Assembly (NCBI GenBank): GCA_964247055.1
Contig: OZ176050.1
Coordinates: forward strand, 9,672,001-9,736,000
Direction of reading: 5' to 3'
DNA: 64,000 nucleotides
DNA from: Paragordius varius
Taxonomy: Eukaryota > Nematomorpha
Shown here: positions 43,055 to 56,105 of the stretch, in pieces
Numbering within the stretch: the stretch's first letter is position 1
Layout of the letters: each line of letters starts with the position of its first letter
Notes under the pieces: model-generated
Told to the model about the DNA's origin: nothing
What the model saw: only the letters and a program-made list of their open reading frames with translations
The model's database searches: none
Made by a program: the position numbers and the translations under genes

Positions 43055-45430
43055 TCGTCCGAAGATGGCGACTTAAATGACTGGGATAAAGTCAGCCAAT
43101 TCATCAAATAAGCCAGTCAAGTTTGTGGATCAAAAGGCGGCTAACTTCAAGCATATAGAGAGGCATGAGTCTACGATGAAAAAACAATAGTCATGAGAAA
43201 AAGGTAGCTCTTTTGACAAATGGTCACATCCCAGGAAAGATGCTTACAGATATAAATACAGAAGTTTGAATTGGAAAATGAAATTATTGGTCAGGGTAGA
43301 AAGAAAAGGATTTATTTTGTGATCAATTAATATAAAATAAAGATTAAACAAAGTGTATGAAGTTGCGCAGCAAAGGAACAGACGAAGGATGGATTAACCA
43401 GGATATGGGATTGCTGTAAAAGGGAATGATGGAAAATAAAAGATGGAAAGAGTACTTTTTGAGCTTAGACAAAGGGGTAGGCGAGATTACCAACGGAGCT
43501 TCTGATAGACTAATAGAAGCAATTACAGAAAATTAGGTATAATCTAATTTATTAGAAATGCCAAACTTTAAAGCTGTAAGATAGGACGACATAAAGATAA
43601 TTGTTGGAAAGGGCTTGGAACCGCAGGATTAATTTTATTGAAGTGTGCTTTTGATAAAATATTTATGAAATCCCGGTTGAATGGATTTTTTTAAATTATA
43701 CCATTTGCATTTCGAGAGTGACCTTGAACACTTCCAAGATGGTCCTTGAACATTGACCATAATTTTTACACATATTTTTATAACCTAATTTTATTTATTT
43801 TATATTTATTCGTTTAAACATAAAATTTTTATTTAATAACTACTTTTTTTGTTTCAAGTTAATTTTTTCAATTTAAAATTATTAAATTATAAATGTCTTT
43901 AATGAAAAATTGGTAATCATAATGCACAAAACTTTTATATTTTTTAATTGTTAAAATTTTAATAATACTAAAAATAATTTTACAGAAATTACTAAAGATA
44001 TACGGCTTTTAAATGATTGAAAGTCGGTAGTGATTTAAAGTTCATAATAAAGAAAATAGGTTTAAAAATGATAAAAATTGATGAATAATACACGATATGA
44101 TTGATAAAAGTTAAAAACAAAACAAAAAAGTTAAAGGATCAACTTAAAGTGTTCAAGGACCAACTTGATTTCAGGGACCAATTTTAAGTGTAAGACCAAC
44201 TTGAAATGATTAAGGACCAACTTGAAGTGTTCCACGACCAACTTGAAATGTTCAGGGACCAATTTGAAATGTTCAAGGACCAACTTGAAGTGCAAATGGT
44301 ATTTTTAAGGAAAACATATAAATGACTGTTTTAATTATAGAGGGATAAAAATATTGTCGCATTCCTAGAAATTATTTGAAAAAATAAGTGAAAAACGAAT
44401 GAGGAAAATTTATTAGTTGAAAATCAATTTGGTTTCATTCCAAGAATAAGAATAGACCTTGTACATGCGGCTGGGAGGTTGATTGAAAAGCCCACTGGCT
44501 ACATGGGGTTTTAGCACAGATAGAAAAGGCGTTTGACAGGATTCCAATAGAAACTACTTGGTGCAGTCTGCGTCTTAAAAATGTGCTGAAAGTTATATAA
44601 GTCATTAATATTGTACAATTCCTACATCTATAGGATTAGTACTAGACAACGGTTATCAGAACCCTTTACAATAGCATGGCGTCTACCAAGGTTCGGCGTT
44701 TAATCCGTTGTTGCTTAAAAGACGTTGGACGAGTTAGCCAAAGCTGTTAATCAAAGGATATGTTGGTATTCGATGTATCCGGATGATATAATTATTATGT
44801 CTGATTTACTTGCGTTTGAACAAACGGTAAAAATGGGTTCTCAAACTGAATAAATGCGGTTTGAAATTCCACAAATCGAAAACTGAAATTATTAGCTTTG
44901 CGGGTCAACGACATGAAATGAAGGTTAATGCGGGTTGGGTTTTATTTAAAAAAGGTGCAAATATTGGGCGGCAATGTTGAAATATCTCGGATGTGATAGA
45001 ACTATTGATCTTAGAGTGAAAGATAAAATATACAGTTCAGGTGTTCGACCCACAATCATGTATAATTTACAGACGTGTGGCCAAAAAATATACGAAGAAA
45101 GCGATTTTTCATTTACGGAAATGAATATGCTTAGAATGATGTGTGGGATAACCAGAAAATACAAGGTATGAATAGATGTTTTCGTGGAATCATGTATGTT
45201 AAACCTATAGCGGAAAGAATTACAAAAAATAGGCTACGTTGGTTTGGGCACATTGAAAGAAGAGACTTTTTATAGCAAAAACAGTAGAGAATCATATACT
45301 TGAAGGTAAACAAGGACGTTGCATAAAATGAGATCTATAGACACAATAAAATGAGAGCTAGCAACGCTATAGATAGAGTTCTATGGCAAGAGATGCAGTC
45401 TCACATGACCGCTTTCACCAGTTAAAATAT
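43055..45430 (+). mobile_element. Degraded LINE, reverse transcriptase region, split by a foldback-like element
   Basis: Before the insertion: VYEVAQQRNRRR and WKEYF-like sequence found between endonuclease and reverse transcriptase in this LINE group. After it: ENQFGFIP-like, KAFDRIPIETTW, the MYPDDII-type catalytic region, YLGCDRTIDLRVKDKIYSSG, VRPTIMYNLQTC, ITKNRLRWFGHIERRD. Frames are interrupted many times. The 603-bp insertion at 43698-44301 lies in the reverse transcriptase part, with little sequence lost. Confidence 0.75.
43698..44301. mobile_element. Foldback-like DNA element, copy 2
   Basis: Same family as 31348-31963 but in the opposite orientation: ends ATACCATTTGCA, about 2.5 tandem 21-bp units on the left and about 7.5 on the right (GGACCAACTTGAAGTGTTCAA type). 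The centre shares TTTTTTGTTTTGTTTT, ATCGTGTATTATTCATC and AAACCTATT in reverse. Unit numbers differ between arms and copies. Confidence 0.75.
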
Positions 45431-45439
45431 GTAATGTGA

Positions 45440-47680
45440 TAATAATATAACAGTGCCCACAAAATTAATATTTTGTTGAAAATATATATTATGATAGGAA
45501 AATGTATCAGGATTATCATGGTTTGGTTTTGGCCGTAACATGTCATTTAAATAAGTTATTTAACCTTCTGTAATAACTGCCTCAGATCGGAAAATGGCCA
45601 AATTTGCGCGCATTTATTAATGAGATTTTTCGGTTTAAGCTAAAATGCTTCATTGCAAAAATAGCTCTAAATTAATCATATACTACCAAAGCAATAATTT
45701 TATATCATTTTAAATTATAAACATGAACTCCGAAAATCACATATTAACCCTTCCAAAGCAAGTCATCTTAATACAAGGTGAATTAGTCGAGATCGCGCGA
45801 TATAAATTTTAAGAGCGTGTGCGGTCCCATGAAAAAGTTTTTTTCCAAAAAGATAAATATTTTGCTTGAAAATTTCCTTTATATAAAATTTATAGAATTA
45901 TGTAGCATGGTACTAACAGTATAACACTGTTAGATATTTATTAGCACTTTTTCTATATAATTGGATGATGCTGTTATATCACTTCATTTTATATATCGTT
46001 TGTGGACAAGTTAAATATAAGTGGTTTTTTTAAAAAGAATATTTTATCATTAGTCAAATAAAGGGGCAAAATATTTTACAACATTCCTTACATTTAACCT
46101 TTCCACTTTTGTGTCTTAGTCGACATATTAGGGTCCCAGAGCTCAACTTTGTAAATACAGTTTTGAAGGTTAGTTTAGTTAAAATTTGATTATCAAACAT
46201 TGTTCTCGTGTATTAGATAAAACAGCTTATATTTTTTACAGTTTTACTAGAGTTTTTAAATTGACACAGCTCCAAACACGATTAAGGAACAGCTAATATT
46301 TAATAAATATATCAAGTTTTGCTGGTAAAATGTAATCAAAAATATTTTTAAGTTAATTATTTGCGTTTACCCATTATATACATTGATTTGCCTGTGTAAT
46401 CAGAGGAATTTAAGAATTTAAAAAAAAATGGCGGCTAAAAGGTTGAGATGAGTTATATTTCACTTTTTTCAAAAAACAATGTATACTGCGCTAAGGCTAA
46501 CATCATGTTTCTAAATTCAGCTTAATACCAAACTTTTTAATATATTCAAGTTTTAAATTGCTCTGCGATATAAAACTACATCAAAAGGTCATGGGGTTTT
46601 AAATACAATGAAAAATGATTTTAAAAAATAAAGTCCTTTTTACCGTTTCCACAATGCTTTAAAATACCTTAAATCTAGTTCAGCAAAAATTTTGCTATAA
46701 AATTAAATATTTTACCAAAATATACATTTTTCAGAAAACATTTTTAATAAATATAACAGATGTTTAAAACTTGAGCAATGTCGGCATTTTTGCCTTTATA
46801 TTAAAATTCGCATATTTTAAACAGGTCCAAATATTTGAGATTTTCGGTAACCACATCTAAATTACACGGAGTCTAAAATCGGGGGTATAAAAAAATAAAA
46901 TGAAATATATATGTTTTAATGGGAAAATGTATCAGAATTATCATGGACATTTGGTTTTGGCCCTTAGGAGGGATATAACAAAATTATTTACACTTTTTTG
47001 ATAGTGCTTCAAAACAGAAAATGGCAAAATTTGCGCACATTTTTTAGATAATTTTTTGCCAAAAATTTTTAATTATTAGATATGGACTCCGAAGTCTTAA
47101 ATATTTTCGCTCTTTGAAAAGGGCTACTCTTTTAAAAATAAATACAAAAATGCGGGGATGGCACTATAAAAATTTAAAATAAATGCTGAATTTAAATATA
47201 AACTAAAATTTTTGAAAAAAGGAATATTTTTAAAAATTTGATAGCGACTAAATACTATTTTAAGGCATGATGCAAAACGGTTTTAAAAAGCTCTATTATA
47301 TTATAGAAACATTTTTGTATATAATTTGATGATGCTGATTTTACCACTTCAGAATATTGATTAAAATATGCGTTCTTTGAAATTTATGCAAAACCAGTAT
47401 TCTGTTTTTTTCAAAAAATCACCTTTTAAGCAAAAGACTTTTTAAATTAAAATTCTAAAGCGGTAAAAATGTTCAGCAATATAGAATTATATAGAAAAAG
47501 TGTTTTTATGATACATTAAAGCGTTTTCCGTTTCCATCACTAAAAATGTTATGAAGCACGGTTCAACATATTTTTTAATATTAAATTTTTGAAAAATATG
47601 TATTTTCACAAAAATATTTTTAGTTGAAATCAAAATATAGCATATATTTAATTTATCCCGCATCCCGGCATTTTTGCGTT
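45440..47680. repeat. F1-family palindromic repeats, no gene
   Basis: Ends near 45487 (GATAGGAAAATGTATCAGGA) and 46905 (TTTTAATGGGAAAATGTATC), inner motifs CACTTCAGAATATTGATTAA, GATGATGCTGA and TTTCCATCACT. An inverted end of the same family lies at 48345-48545. 46130-46390 matches 37750-38010 in reverse. Confidence 0.55.
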
Positions 47681-47685
47681 ATTTT

Positions 47686-48253
47686 TTAACACTTGGATAC
47701 AACACATTCATTTTAGTCCTTTGATTCAAATTGGGTTAGTTAAATACCCCATTCCTGTTTAAAATTGAATTCTTTAAAAAATATGGAAGAAATCGAAACC
47801 ATGGCAAAATATAACATTAATAAACGGAAATATATAAAAATTTTATTCAAAAATACTTGATATTACTTATTTTAAGCTAAAACCGAAAAGTAAAAATTTA
47901 GTCAACGTGACATGTGTGCAATGGTAAAATTAAAAAATAATATAAAATAAACCGCTTTTTCTGTTTCTATCAATGTTAGATGTAATTTAAATAAAAAATT
48001 AGCTTTAATTTCACCCTTAAAATTAAATGAAGACGATTTGCAAAAATTTTGCATAATAAAAACGGCGTCGAAGTAGTGGAACTTTTTTTTCAAAACAAAA
48101 TTTTATTTAGTTTTTTTGGCATATTTATATAATTTTTATTACGATAGAAACATTAAATTAAATTGTGACCGTTTCCTTCAGTAGTTTTTTAAAAATCTTA
48201 ACTCAAATTTAGTCTGGGATATTTAGATACTCCAATTTGAATCGAAGTGTTAA
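47686..48253. repeat. 560-bp repeat family, copy 1
   Basis: Shares with 51288-51867 and 52147-52713 the lead GGATACAACACATTCATTTTAG-type string, AATACCCC near the left and GGTATTTAGATACCCCAATT near the right, then TTGAATCGAAGTGTTAA. The two ends are inverted versions of TTAACACTT, GATTCAAATTGGGGTA. Internal CATGTGTGCAATGG, AAATGAAGACGAT and GGCGTCGAAGTAGT are common to all. No coding frame is conserved, so it is a MITE-like element. Confidence 0.7.
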
Positions 48254-49359
48254 GAAGACTACCCCATTTTACAAGAGCAAAATATTTTAGGACTTTCGGG
48301 CATCTAATAAATAAAATTTTTGAAAACGTTTTGTTTTTAATATGTAGTTTGAAGATATTTTTGGGATATTTTTTGGAATGAAGCCCCCTCTAGCTTTAAG
48401 CAAATAAATTTTTCAAAATATGTGCGCGAATAGTGTCATTTTCTGATACGAACTTATCACAAAAGTTTAAATAACCATCTTAAATCACTCGTAAGGGCCA
48501 CAACCAAAGCACCATGATAATCCTGATGCATTTTCCTATCAGAAATTTCATCAGGTTTTTGACACTTTGTTATTTATTAAAATATTGTTTTTTATATTTT
48601 TTAGTGATATATTTAAATGAATTTACCTTTCATTTAAACAAATTTTTTTAGCAAGATATGTGCAAATTTAGCCTTGATATGTTTACTAATCACAAGAGTA
48701 ACAAATTTCTTTTATGACTGTGCTGCCGAAAACCATAAGAACCATCATACACCTCATTTACTTACAATATATTTATCAATATATATTAATAGCCCCGATT
48801 TTTTGCGCTATGTTACGTCAAGTATAATTACAAAATTAAATTTAATAGGAGGGAAAATCTGGAACGAAAAAAATTTTTAAGCGGATAATTTTGATAAATG
48901 AATTGACATTTTTTTAAAAAAAATTATTTTTTAAATGAATTGACATTTTTTTAAAAAAAATTATTTTTTAAATGCTACAAAAATATGGAAAACATTATTA
49001 TCAAAATATCTATAAATTTCGTTTCATATTTAAGTGCTATCCCAAAAGTAGTCATATAATATCATTCAAAACTAATAAAATATTAGCTTTTTAAATTTTT
49101 TAAAAAATATTGATAAATTGGGTTGTTTGTTATGTGCACTTGATAAAATTGTACCAATAAAATTGTTTTTAAGACATAATCCAAAACATCAATTAAGTTT
49201 CGTATTTTTAATAAATTGCTCGAAACCTAAATCTATATTTATTGATATTACAAATAAATTATTCTGCTTTAAGCTTTTCCAATAAATAATTTATACATTT
49301 TTATAACATTTTGGTCTTCTTTGTCTCTATATTCCATATGATTGTTGTCTATCATCGAC
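48254..49359. other. Upstream region of Rap2
   Basis: An inverted F1 end lies at 48345-48545. Two direct copies of a 37-bp unit (AATTGACATTTTTTTAAAA start) occupy 48896-48974. The remainder is AT-rich with no recognised promoter element. Confidence 0.55.
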
Positions 49360-50010
49360 ATGCGAGAATATAAAGTAGTTGTTCTGGGAAGTGGTGGTGT
49401 CGGAAAGTCTGCATTAACTGTAAAATTTGTTACTGGAAAATTTATGGAAAAGTATGATCCCACAATAGAAGATTTTTATCGGAAAGAGATTCAAGTAGAC
49501 AATGCCCCTTGCTTGCTAGAAATATTAGATACTGCTGGAACCGAACAATTTGCGTCAATGCGAGATTTATACATTAAAAATGGTCAAGGTTTTTTAATAG
49601 TATATAGCATCACAAGTTCTCATACATTTAGAGATATTAAAAATATGCGCGATCAAATTCTTCGAGTCAAAGGTGGTAATGATAATACATTTGTACCCAT
49701 TCTTCTTGTTGGTAATAAGTATGATTTGCAACATCTTCGAGAAGTGCCTGCCAGCGAAGGCGCTCACCTTGCAGAAACATGGAATTGTCCATTTATTGAA
49801 GCCTCGGCCAAACACAATCACAATGTCAATGATGTTTTTGCTGAAATAGTGCGTGAGATGAGTTATAAACCACAAAAAATTAATCCATTAGTAAAGTTAT
49901 GTTGGTGCTGTACTCATTGTAATGAGGTATGTTGTACCTGTACATCAAAAAAATCTCCTAATTATATATCTCAAAAACATCACAAAAATAGTCATTGTAC
50001 CATAACATAA
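49360..50010 (+). CDS. RAP2: Rap2 small GTPase with long cysteine-rich tail (single exon)
   Basis: Ras-family GTPase. Begins [20 protein letters not shown] with the P-loop at residues 10-17. The effector loop [12 protein letters not shown] has Phe39, the Rap2 residue where Rap1 has Ser. [13 protein letters not shown] has Thr61, the Rap replacement of Ras Gln61. NKYD and EASAK complete the nucleotide pocket. The length is 216 residues against about 183 in vertebrates; the extra part is after the G domain, with cysteine clusters (CWCCTHC, EVCCTC) and a terminal CTIT that fits a prenylation box. A start six codons upstream (MLSIID) is open but not in the family. There is no intron. It converges on MRPL20 115 bp away. 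Confidence 0.95.
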   Translation: MREYKVVVLGSGGVGKSALTVKFVTGKFMEKYDPTIEDFYRKEIQVDNAPCLLEILDTAGTEQFASMRDLYIKNGQGFLIVYSITSSHTFRDIKNMRDQILRVKGGNDNTFVPILLVGNKYDLQHLREVPASEGAHLAETWNCPFIEASAKHNHNVNDVFAEIVREMSYKPQKINPLVKLCWCCTHCNEVCCTCTSKKSPNYISQKHHKNSHCTIT

Positions 50011-50125
50011 ACTATCCTATAATGCAAATTATTTTTGAGAAAAAATATATTTAGACCAAATGACAACCGCATTTATAACATGCTTTTATATATTATATAC
50101 GAATATTTATCAATTAATAAATTTT

Positions 50126-50702
50126 TTAATTTATTTTCATATCTGATATATTAATGTTATTGTCCGATGGAGTTTCCCATGATGTTGTTTTGAAGCCAAT
50201 TGAAGACAGGATTTTTTGACTCAAATTTACCAAACACTAATATTTTAAAAAAATAATACTTTTAATGATTCTGGTTCATATATTGCTAGTAATGACAGGG
50301 ACCTGGAATTTAAGAGTATATTAGCCTTGAAAATTATTCTGATTTTTACCTTTTTTAATCCATGATTAAATTCATAAAGTGACATTCCATAATCAAATAG
50401 AGCTCCTGTTATGCGAGATTTATAGACCTAAAATAATTAAGTGTTAATACAGAGGAAACGATTTCACGAAAGACCTGTCTACCTCTTGTACTTTGAGATA
50501 ATTGGCGCTTAACTCTGCGCTTAGCAATGCCGTAGCAGTTGATTTCACGACCACGATATAACTATATAATTAAATAATGTACATTAGATAATCTAAGAAT
50601 CTGTTGCTTTTTGAAAAAGTGAACCCCCTCAAGTCCTTTGTTTAATTTTTTAGGCTTGAAATTGTATAATTGCCATCTCGCTAAAAAATTGGTAATATAC
50701 AT
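50126..50702 (-). CDS. MRPL20: Mitochondrial ribosomal protein L20 (bL20m), 5 small exons
   Basis: Large-subunit protein of the mitochondrial ribosome. Exons on the minus strand: 50702-50583, 50561-50475, 50427-50350, 50325-50260, 50236-50126, with introns of 21, 47, 24 and 23 nt; 153 residues (human 149). Family features: HFFKKQQILRLSN then LYRGREINCYGIAKRRVKR (human HFRGRKNRCYRLAVRT), RITGALFDYGMSLYEFNHGLKK (human [22 protein letters not shown]), and LLAIYEPESLK (human DLAIYEPKTFK). The start at 50702 is chosen because it gives a normal length; the frame is open to 50780. The segment between RQ and VYKSR is a few residues shorter than in human, so intron 2 (47 nt) is the least certain junction. 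Confidence 0.85.
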
Positions 50703-50780
50703 GTGTGTAAGATCAATAAATGTTTTTTGTATGTAAAAATTGACATTTGATTTTTTATATGAAGTACATTTTAGCGTCAT

Positions 50781-53430
50781 ATTATATTATAATATTATAT
50801 AATTTCTAATTGTAAAAAATTAAATGAATTAATGCGCTTTTTTAGTAAATTCTGGATAAAAAATGAGCTGATTTTCGTTAAGATTTATTAAAATTGGCTG
50901 TCATTAGTTAAAAAGAACAGAGTTAACACTTGGCCACTTTATGCTTATCCCACTATTTAATTCGTTTTCGTTGCTAGTACAACATTATATCGTAATATTA
51001 TTTTTGATGTCTAATATAATAAATCGGTATCTCGCTTGCCATTTGTCATTTTTTGATTTTAACTTATCATAAATCATTAATTTTTGGGCGCCTTATATCG
51101 ATTATTTACACATTTAGCATATCATATATTTATATTTAGTATTATACGTTCCATTGAATATGTTTTTAGAAGCTCTAAGAATAATTGACGTCCCCCTGCC
51201 CTGAGGCGCGTAAAAGCGTAGGAAGGCGGTAAGGGTCGTCCTGTGCGGACAGTGACGGTAAGGAGCAAGCCTGTCACACCCTTTTCTGCATACCTGGATA
51301 AAACACATTTATTTCAGTCCCCCGATTTAAATTAAGGTAATTGGATACCCCAGGCCTGTTTAAAATTAAATTCTTTAAAAAATATGAAAGGAATTAAAAC
51401 CATGGCAAAATTTTGCACCTATATAACATTAATAAACCGAAATATTAAAAAAAAAAATATTCAAAAATACTTGATATTACTTATTAAGCCAAAACCGAAA
51501 GTAAAATTTTGTCAAAATGACATGTGTGAAATGGTAAAATTAGAAAATAATACAAAATAAACCGCTTTTTCTACTTTTATTAATGTTAGATGTATAAATA
51601 AAAAATTAGCTTTAATTTTACCCTTAAAATTAAATGAAGACGATATTTTGCAAAAATTTTGTAAAATAAAAATGGCGTCGAAGTTTGACATGGTACTTTT
51701 TTTTCAAAACTAAATTTTATTTAGAAATTTTGGCATATTTATATAATTTTTATTAGGATAGAAGCATAAATTTAAATTGGGGCCGTTTCCTTCAGTTGTT
51801 TTTTAAAAATCCTAATCTAAATTAAGTCTGGTGTATTTAGGTACCCCAATTTGAATCGAAGTGTTAATGTAAATCTACATTTCCATTGTCTAAGTTTTTA
51901 ATTTAACAAAATTTGAGGGGTAAAATGAAGCAAGTATATTTAAATTTTGCCTACTGTAGGTAAAAACCAAAAGTATCATGTGTCTATGTATTTTTATATA
52001 AATGGGGTCGAAGACACCAGGCCTGTTCAAAATCATAAATCAGATTTTCAATTTATTTAAGATTGAGGCACCGAAATATAGAAAAAATATCGGAAATCCC
52101 TGGTGGATCATGTACTAAAAAATAGACAGCATAATGTGATCGCATCAAATTTTAGTAATTGGATACAACGCATTCATTTTAGTCCTTCGATTCAAATTGG
52201 GGTTGTTAGATACCCCAGGCTTGTTTAAATATGATATTTTAAAATATGGAGTATATTAAAACGATGGCGAAAGTTTGCACTTATATGACATTAATGAACC
52301 GAAATATAGAATATTCATACGAAAATACTTCATATTGCTCATTCAGGGGTAAAACAGAAAGGTAAAATTTTAGCCAAGATGACATGTGTGCACAAAAAAA
52401 TACAAAAATGATAAATATACCATTTGTTTATACCTATTTTAAATATGATTTTAATAAAGAGTAAACTTAATTTTAGGCTAAGAATAAATAAACACGATAT
52501 TTTGCAAAAATGCAAAGTAAAATTGGCGTCGAAGTAGTTTGATATGGAACTTTTCTTCAATAAATTTTATTTAGATATTTTGGCTTATTTATATGATTTT
52601 TATTAGGATAGAAGCAAAAAATAAAATTAGAACCGTTTCTTTCAGTAGTTTTCTATGAACAATTTAAATATTGTCCGGGGTATTTAGATACCCCAATTTG
52701 AATCGAAATTTTAATGCAAATTTAACCATTTTGTACGCCAAAGTAGAGGGTTTTAATAAAAAAATTCCATTTAGTGGTATAATATAATATACAGGATATT
52801 TTGATAAAACTGTGATATAAAAATAACTGTCGAGTAATGTATGGAACTTTTGGCTTGAAACTATTTATAAATGGCTTATATTATTTTATTTTTAAGTAAG
52901 CAATATCTTAAATTTAAACTGCCGTTTTAATTAGTATCTCTTAAAGTCAGTAAGGTAGACAGTTAACCAAATTAAAATTGAGTCGAATTAGAATCAGTAT
53001 TTTAAAATTTTTTTGTTGGATTAGTTATATTATTTTATGTATCATATACTATACACTGCGTCAAATCGGGGTTGATGAAATATATATATTAATAAAAATG
53101 TATCAGCATTATCAAGGTGCTTTCAGTTTTGGCCCTTACTAGTGAATTAAGAAAGTTTACACTTTTGTTGTAACAGCTCCAGATCAGAAAAGGTCAAAAA
53201 TTGTGGACATTTTGTTATTAAATTTTTTTGGTCAAAGCTGAAGGCTTCCTTCCAAAAAAATTACAAAATATATTATTAAATACATATAAAAAGAGAAACA
53301 GTAAATTTATTATTAATTATGTACGCACCAAAAGTCTAAAATTTTTACCCTCAATATCAATTCTGTTCGGTCGCACATGTAGCGCCGAATCAATGGAATA
53401 ATATCTATCTTTTTCTTACTTTAATTAGCC
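50781..53430. other. Intergenic region with two 560-bp repeat copies
   Basis: Holds copies at 51288-51867 and 52147-52713 of the family described at 47686, and an F1 end near 53084. A GC-rich patch at about 51190-51290 (GTCCCCCTGCCCTGAGGCGC start) is unlike the surroundings and unidentified. No host gene is seen. Confidence 0.55.
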
Positions 53431-53439
53431 TAATTTTTG

Positions 53440-56105
53440 GGTGAGAGAATTAAATTCAAACCAAGGACAGTATTTTTTAATTGCAAAGAATCCAATTAAA
53501 CATTTTGGGCACTGAAACCCAGTACAAGCGCAATGGTGTTTTATATAATAAAGAAAATTGTATTTATATGTCTAAACATGAAGATATAAGGAGGGAGGGT
53601 GTTAGTGTTTATTAAATAAAGATTATAATAAATATGTAAATTCGTTTAATTTATACGATTCTAGAATCATGAGCATCAGATTTAATGCTAGCCCAGTTAA
53701 CTTAACATATATCATTGTGTATGCCCCTACAGCGGACTCCGAACAAGAAAAAATAGATGCATTTTACGAATAGTTCCAAGACTTAATAAACTCTGTACCT
53801 AAAAAGGATATGATAATAGGTGGTGATTAGAATAGTAAGGTTGGAAATCAAGAGTATGACACCATAGTGGGAACACGGATTAGGAAGCTGGTGAACGATT
53901 GATAGAATTCTGTATGATTAATCAAATGTTTGTTGTGACATGGTATAAAAAAAGACGGTTATGCACCTGGACCTCCTGTGGGAAAAATTAAAAACCAAAT
54001 AGATAATTTTATAGGACAACAAAAATGGAAAAGTTTTTCATAAATGCTAAAAGCAAGAAAGGTTGTGACTGAAGATCACTAACTATTAATAACAACAATT
54101 AAAACGTACATAAAACCCCTGAAGAAAGAAAAAGAAGACAAATACAAAGTAGAACGAATCCCTTTAGAATATAAGATAGAAGTAACCAATAGATTTGTAC
54201 TAGCTAAGACAGAAAATAATTCAGAAAACCAATGGAATAGTAAAAAACAATAATTCACGAGACAGCACTCATATAAAAAGGGTTATCAGCTGACTCTATA
54301 AAAATAATTTAAAAAAGAAGAAGAATTAAGAAAAGAGGAGAAATGGATATGGTTAAAAAAATAAAATCCCATACTCCAGAGATACAAAAGGAAGGACCTG
54401 GAGGAAAACTGGAATGAACAATTTACGATTATTGAGGAAGCAAACCGAAAAGGCTTAAGTAAACCTATGTTCCAAACCATCAAAGAGTAACAAACGAATA
54501 CCCACTTCCAAACATTAAAATTAATGATAATGAAGAAAAGATCTTGAAGACGGAAATAGAAATTTAAAGATGGGAAAGTTACACCAAACAGCTATATAGT
54601 GCACACCCAGGTGCAAACGATAGACAAATATAAGGGAATGCGGATGATGAGTTATGTAAATTGGAAGCAGAGGTAATAAAAGCTTTAAAATCGATACCAA
54701 TAAGGAGAGCTGCTGGAATAGATGTGATTACCTTGGAATTAATAAGAGATATACCTCGGTTACACATAGATTGTGTTAGGAAGTATGTCAGATCTTTGGC
54801 CAAAAGGCTGGCAAGCTTCACTATTTATCCCAGTCTTTAAAAAGGGAGATAAATCAAATTGCGAGTATAGATACATAGCTCTCATTAATTATGCAATCAA
54901 AATTTTATTGAACCAGATCTGATTACATCAAGTGATAGTCAAGGAGATTCAAGATGTTCAAGCAGGATTTATGAAAGGGTGCAAGATATCACATCTCAAA
55001 CGTGAGACGCATAATCCATGTGAAGAATATCAAGTTGCGTTAGTAATATGTTTTATTGATTATACCCAAGCTTTTGACTCGATTAATTATGGCTTTTTAC
55101 CGTGAAGTTTGGAAGCAATTGGAGTCACAGCAAAGCTTATAACCTTGCTCAAAAATATATATGACCAAAAAGCCATAATTCAAACCCCAATGGAACCAAT
55201 GAAATTTTTACACAGAAAGGTGTTAACATTAGACAAGGATGTTGCCTCTCACCATACTTGTTAAATATTACAGAAATGACGATGAGAAAAGTAGATGAAG
55301 CTACTGAAAAGCCTAAGGATAGGAAGGAGAAGGTTTAACAATCTAATATTCGCAGAAGATAAGACACTGATCGCAGATAATGTATAAAGTTTAAATAATA
55401 TGATAAGGTTAGTAAGGAAGAAAATAAAAGATATGAATTGAACCTCATTCCTAAGAAAACCAAAGTTTGAGTTTATTAAAAAATAATCCTAATTATATAA
55501 CCATAGACTACACCCCAGTAGAAGTGGTAAAAGAAAACCTACGCTTAGGCTCTCTAATAGATATCAACGGCTCCTCCACACCAGATATTAACCGCATAGC
55601 ATTAGGGAAGTCAGCTGCGAACAAGTTAACTAAATTATGGAAAAGTAAGGATATCAATATGAAAACGAAATGAGAGTAATGAAATGCATGGTTTTTCTGG
55701 TAGCGACTTATGCTGCCGAAAGTTGTACACGAAAACAGAATGATAAAAAAAGAATTGCAGCATTTGAAATGTGGTGTTGGATGAGAATGTGGAATATTAA
55801 TGGTCTGACAAGGTTGAGAATGGAACAATAAGAGAAAAATTGAATATTGAGAGTCACTTAACGGAGCTATAATAAAAAGAAAGTTCACGTACATCGGTCA
55901 CATTTTAAGAATTACATATCTTGAGAAGGACTTGATTTTTGGAAAAGTTGAAGGGAATGGAAAAAAAGGAAGACGGTTATTAAGATGGCTGGATACTGTT
56001 AAGAAAGAATCTGGTAGATGTATATGGAAAAGAGACAAGTAGAGAAAATTCGTCATTTTAATTTCCAAGGGGTCGAACTCGACTTAAGGAATTACCTACC
56101 TACCC
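53440..56105 (+). mobile_element. LINE, endonuclease plus reverse transcriptase, degraded
   Basis: The longest LINE here. Endonuclease: KHEDIRREGVSVY, YIIVYAPTADSEQEKIDAFY, DMIIGGD. Reverse transcriptase: VIKALKSIPIRRAAGIDVIT, QDVQAGFMKG, ALVICFIDYTQAFDSINYG, then KNIYDQKAIIQT. Tail: FLVATYAAESCTRKQ, WLDTV-type end. The 5' part of the endonuclease is missing. The 3' tail is TTACCTACCTACCC, a tandem tetranucleotide as in the other copies. Stops and frameshifts interrupt all parts, so it cannot encode its proteins. Confidence 0.82.

Noticed and set aside
49594-49875. 93-codon minus-strand frame in Rap2
   Set aside because: Antisense shadow of the GTPase coding sequence.
55508-55894. 128-codon minus-strand open frame
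   Set aside because: Antisense of the LINE C-terminal region; no domain and low complexity.
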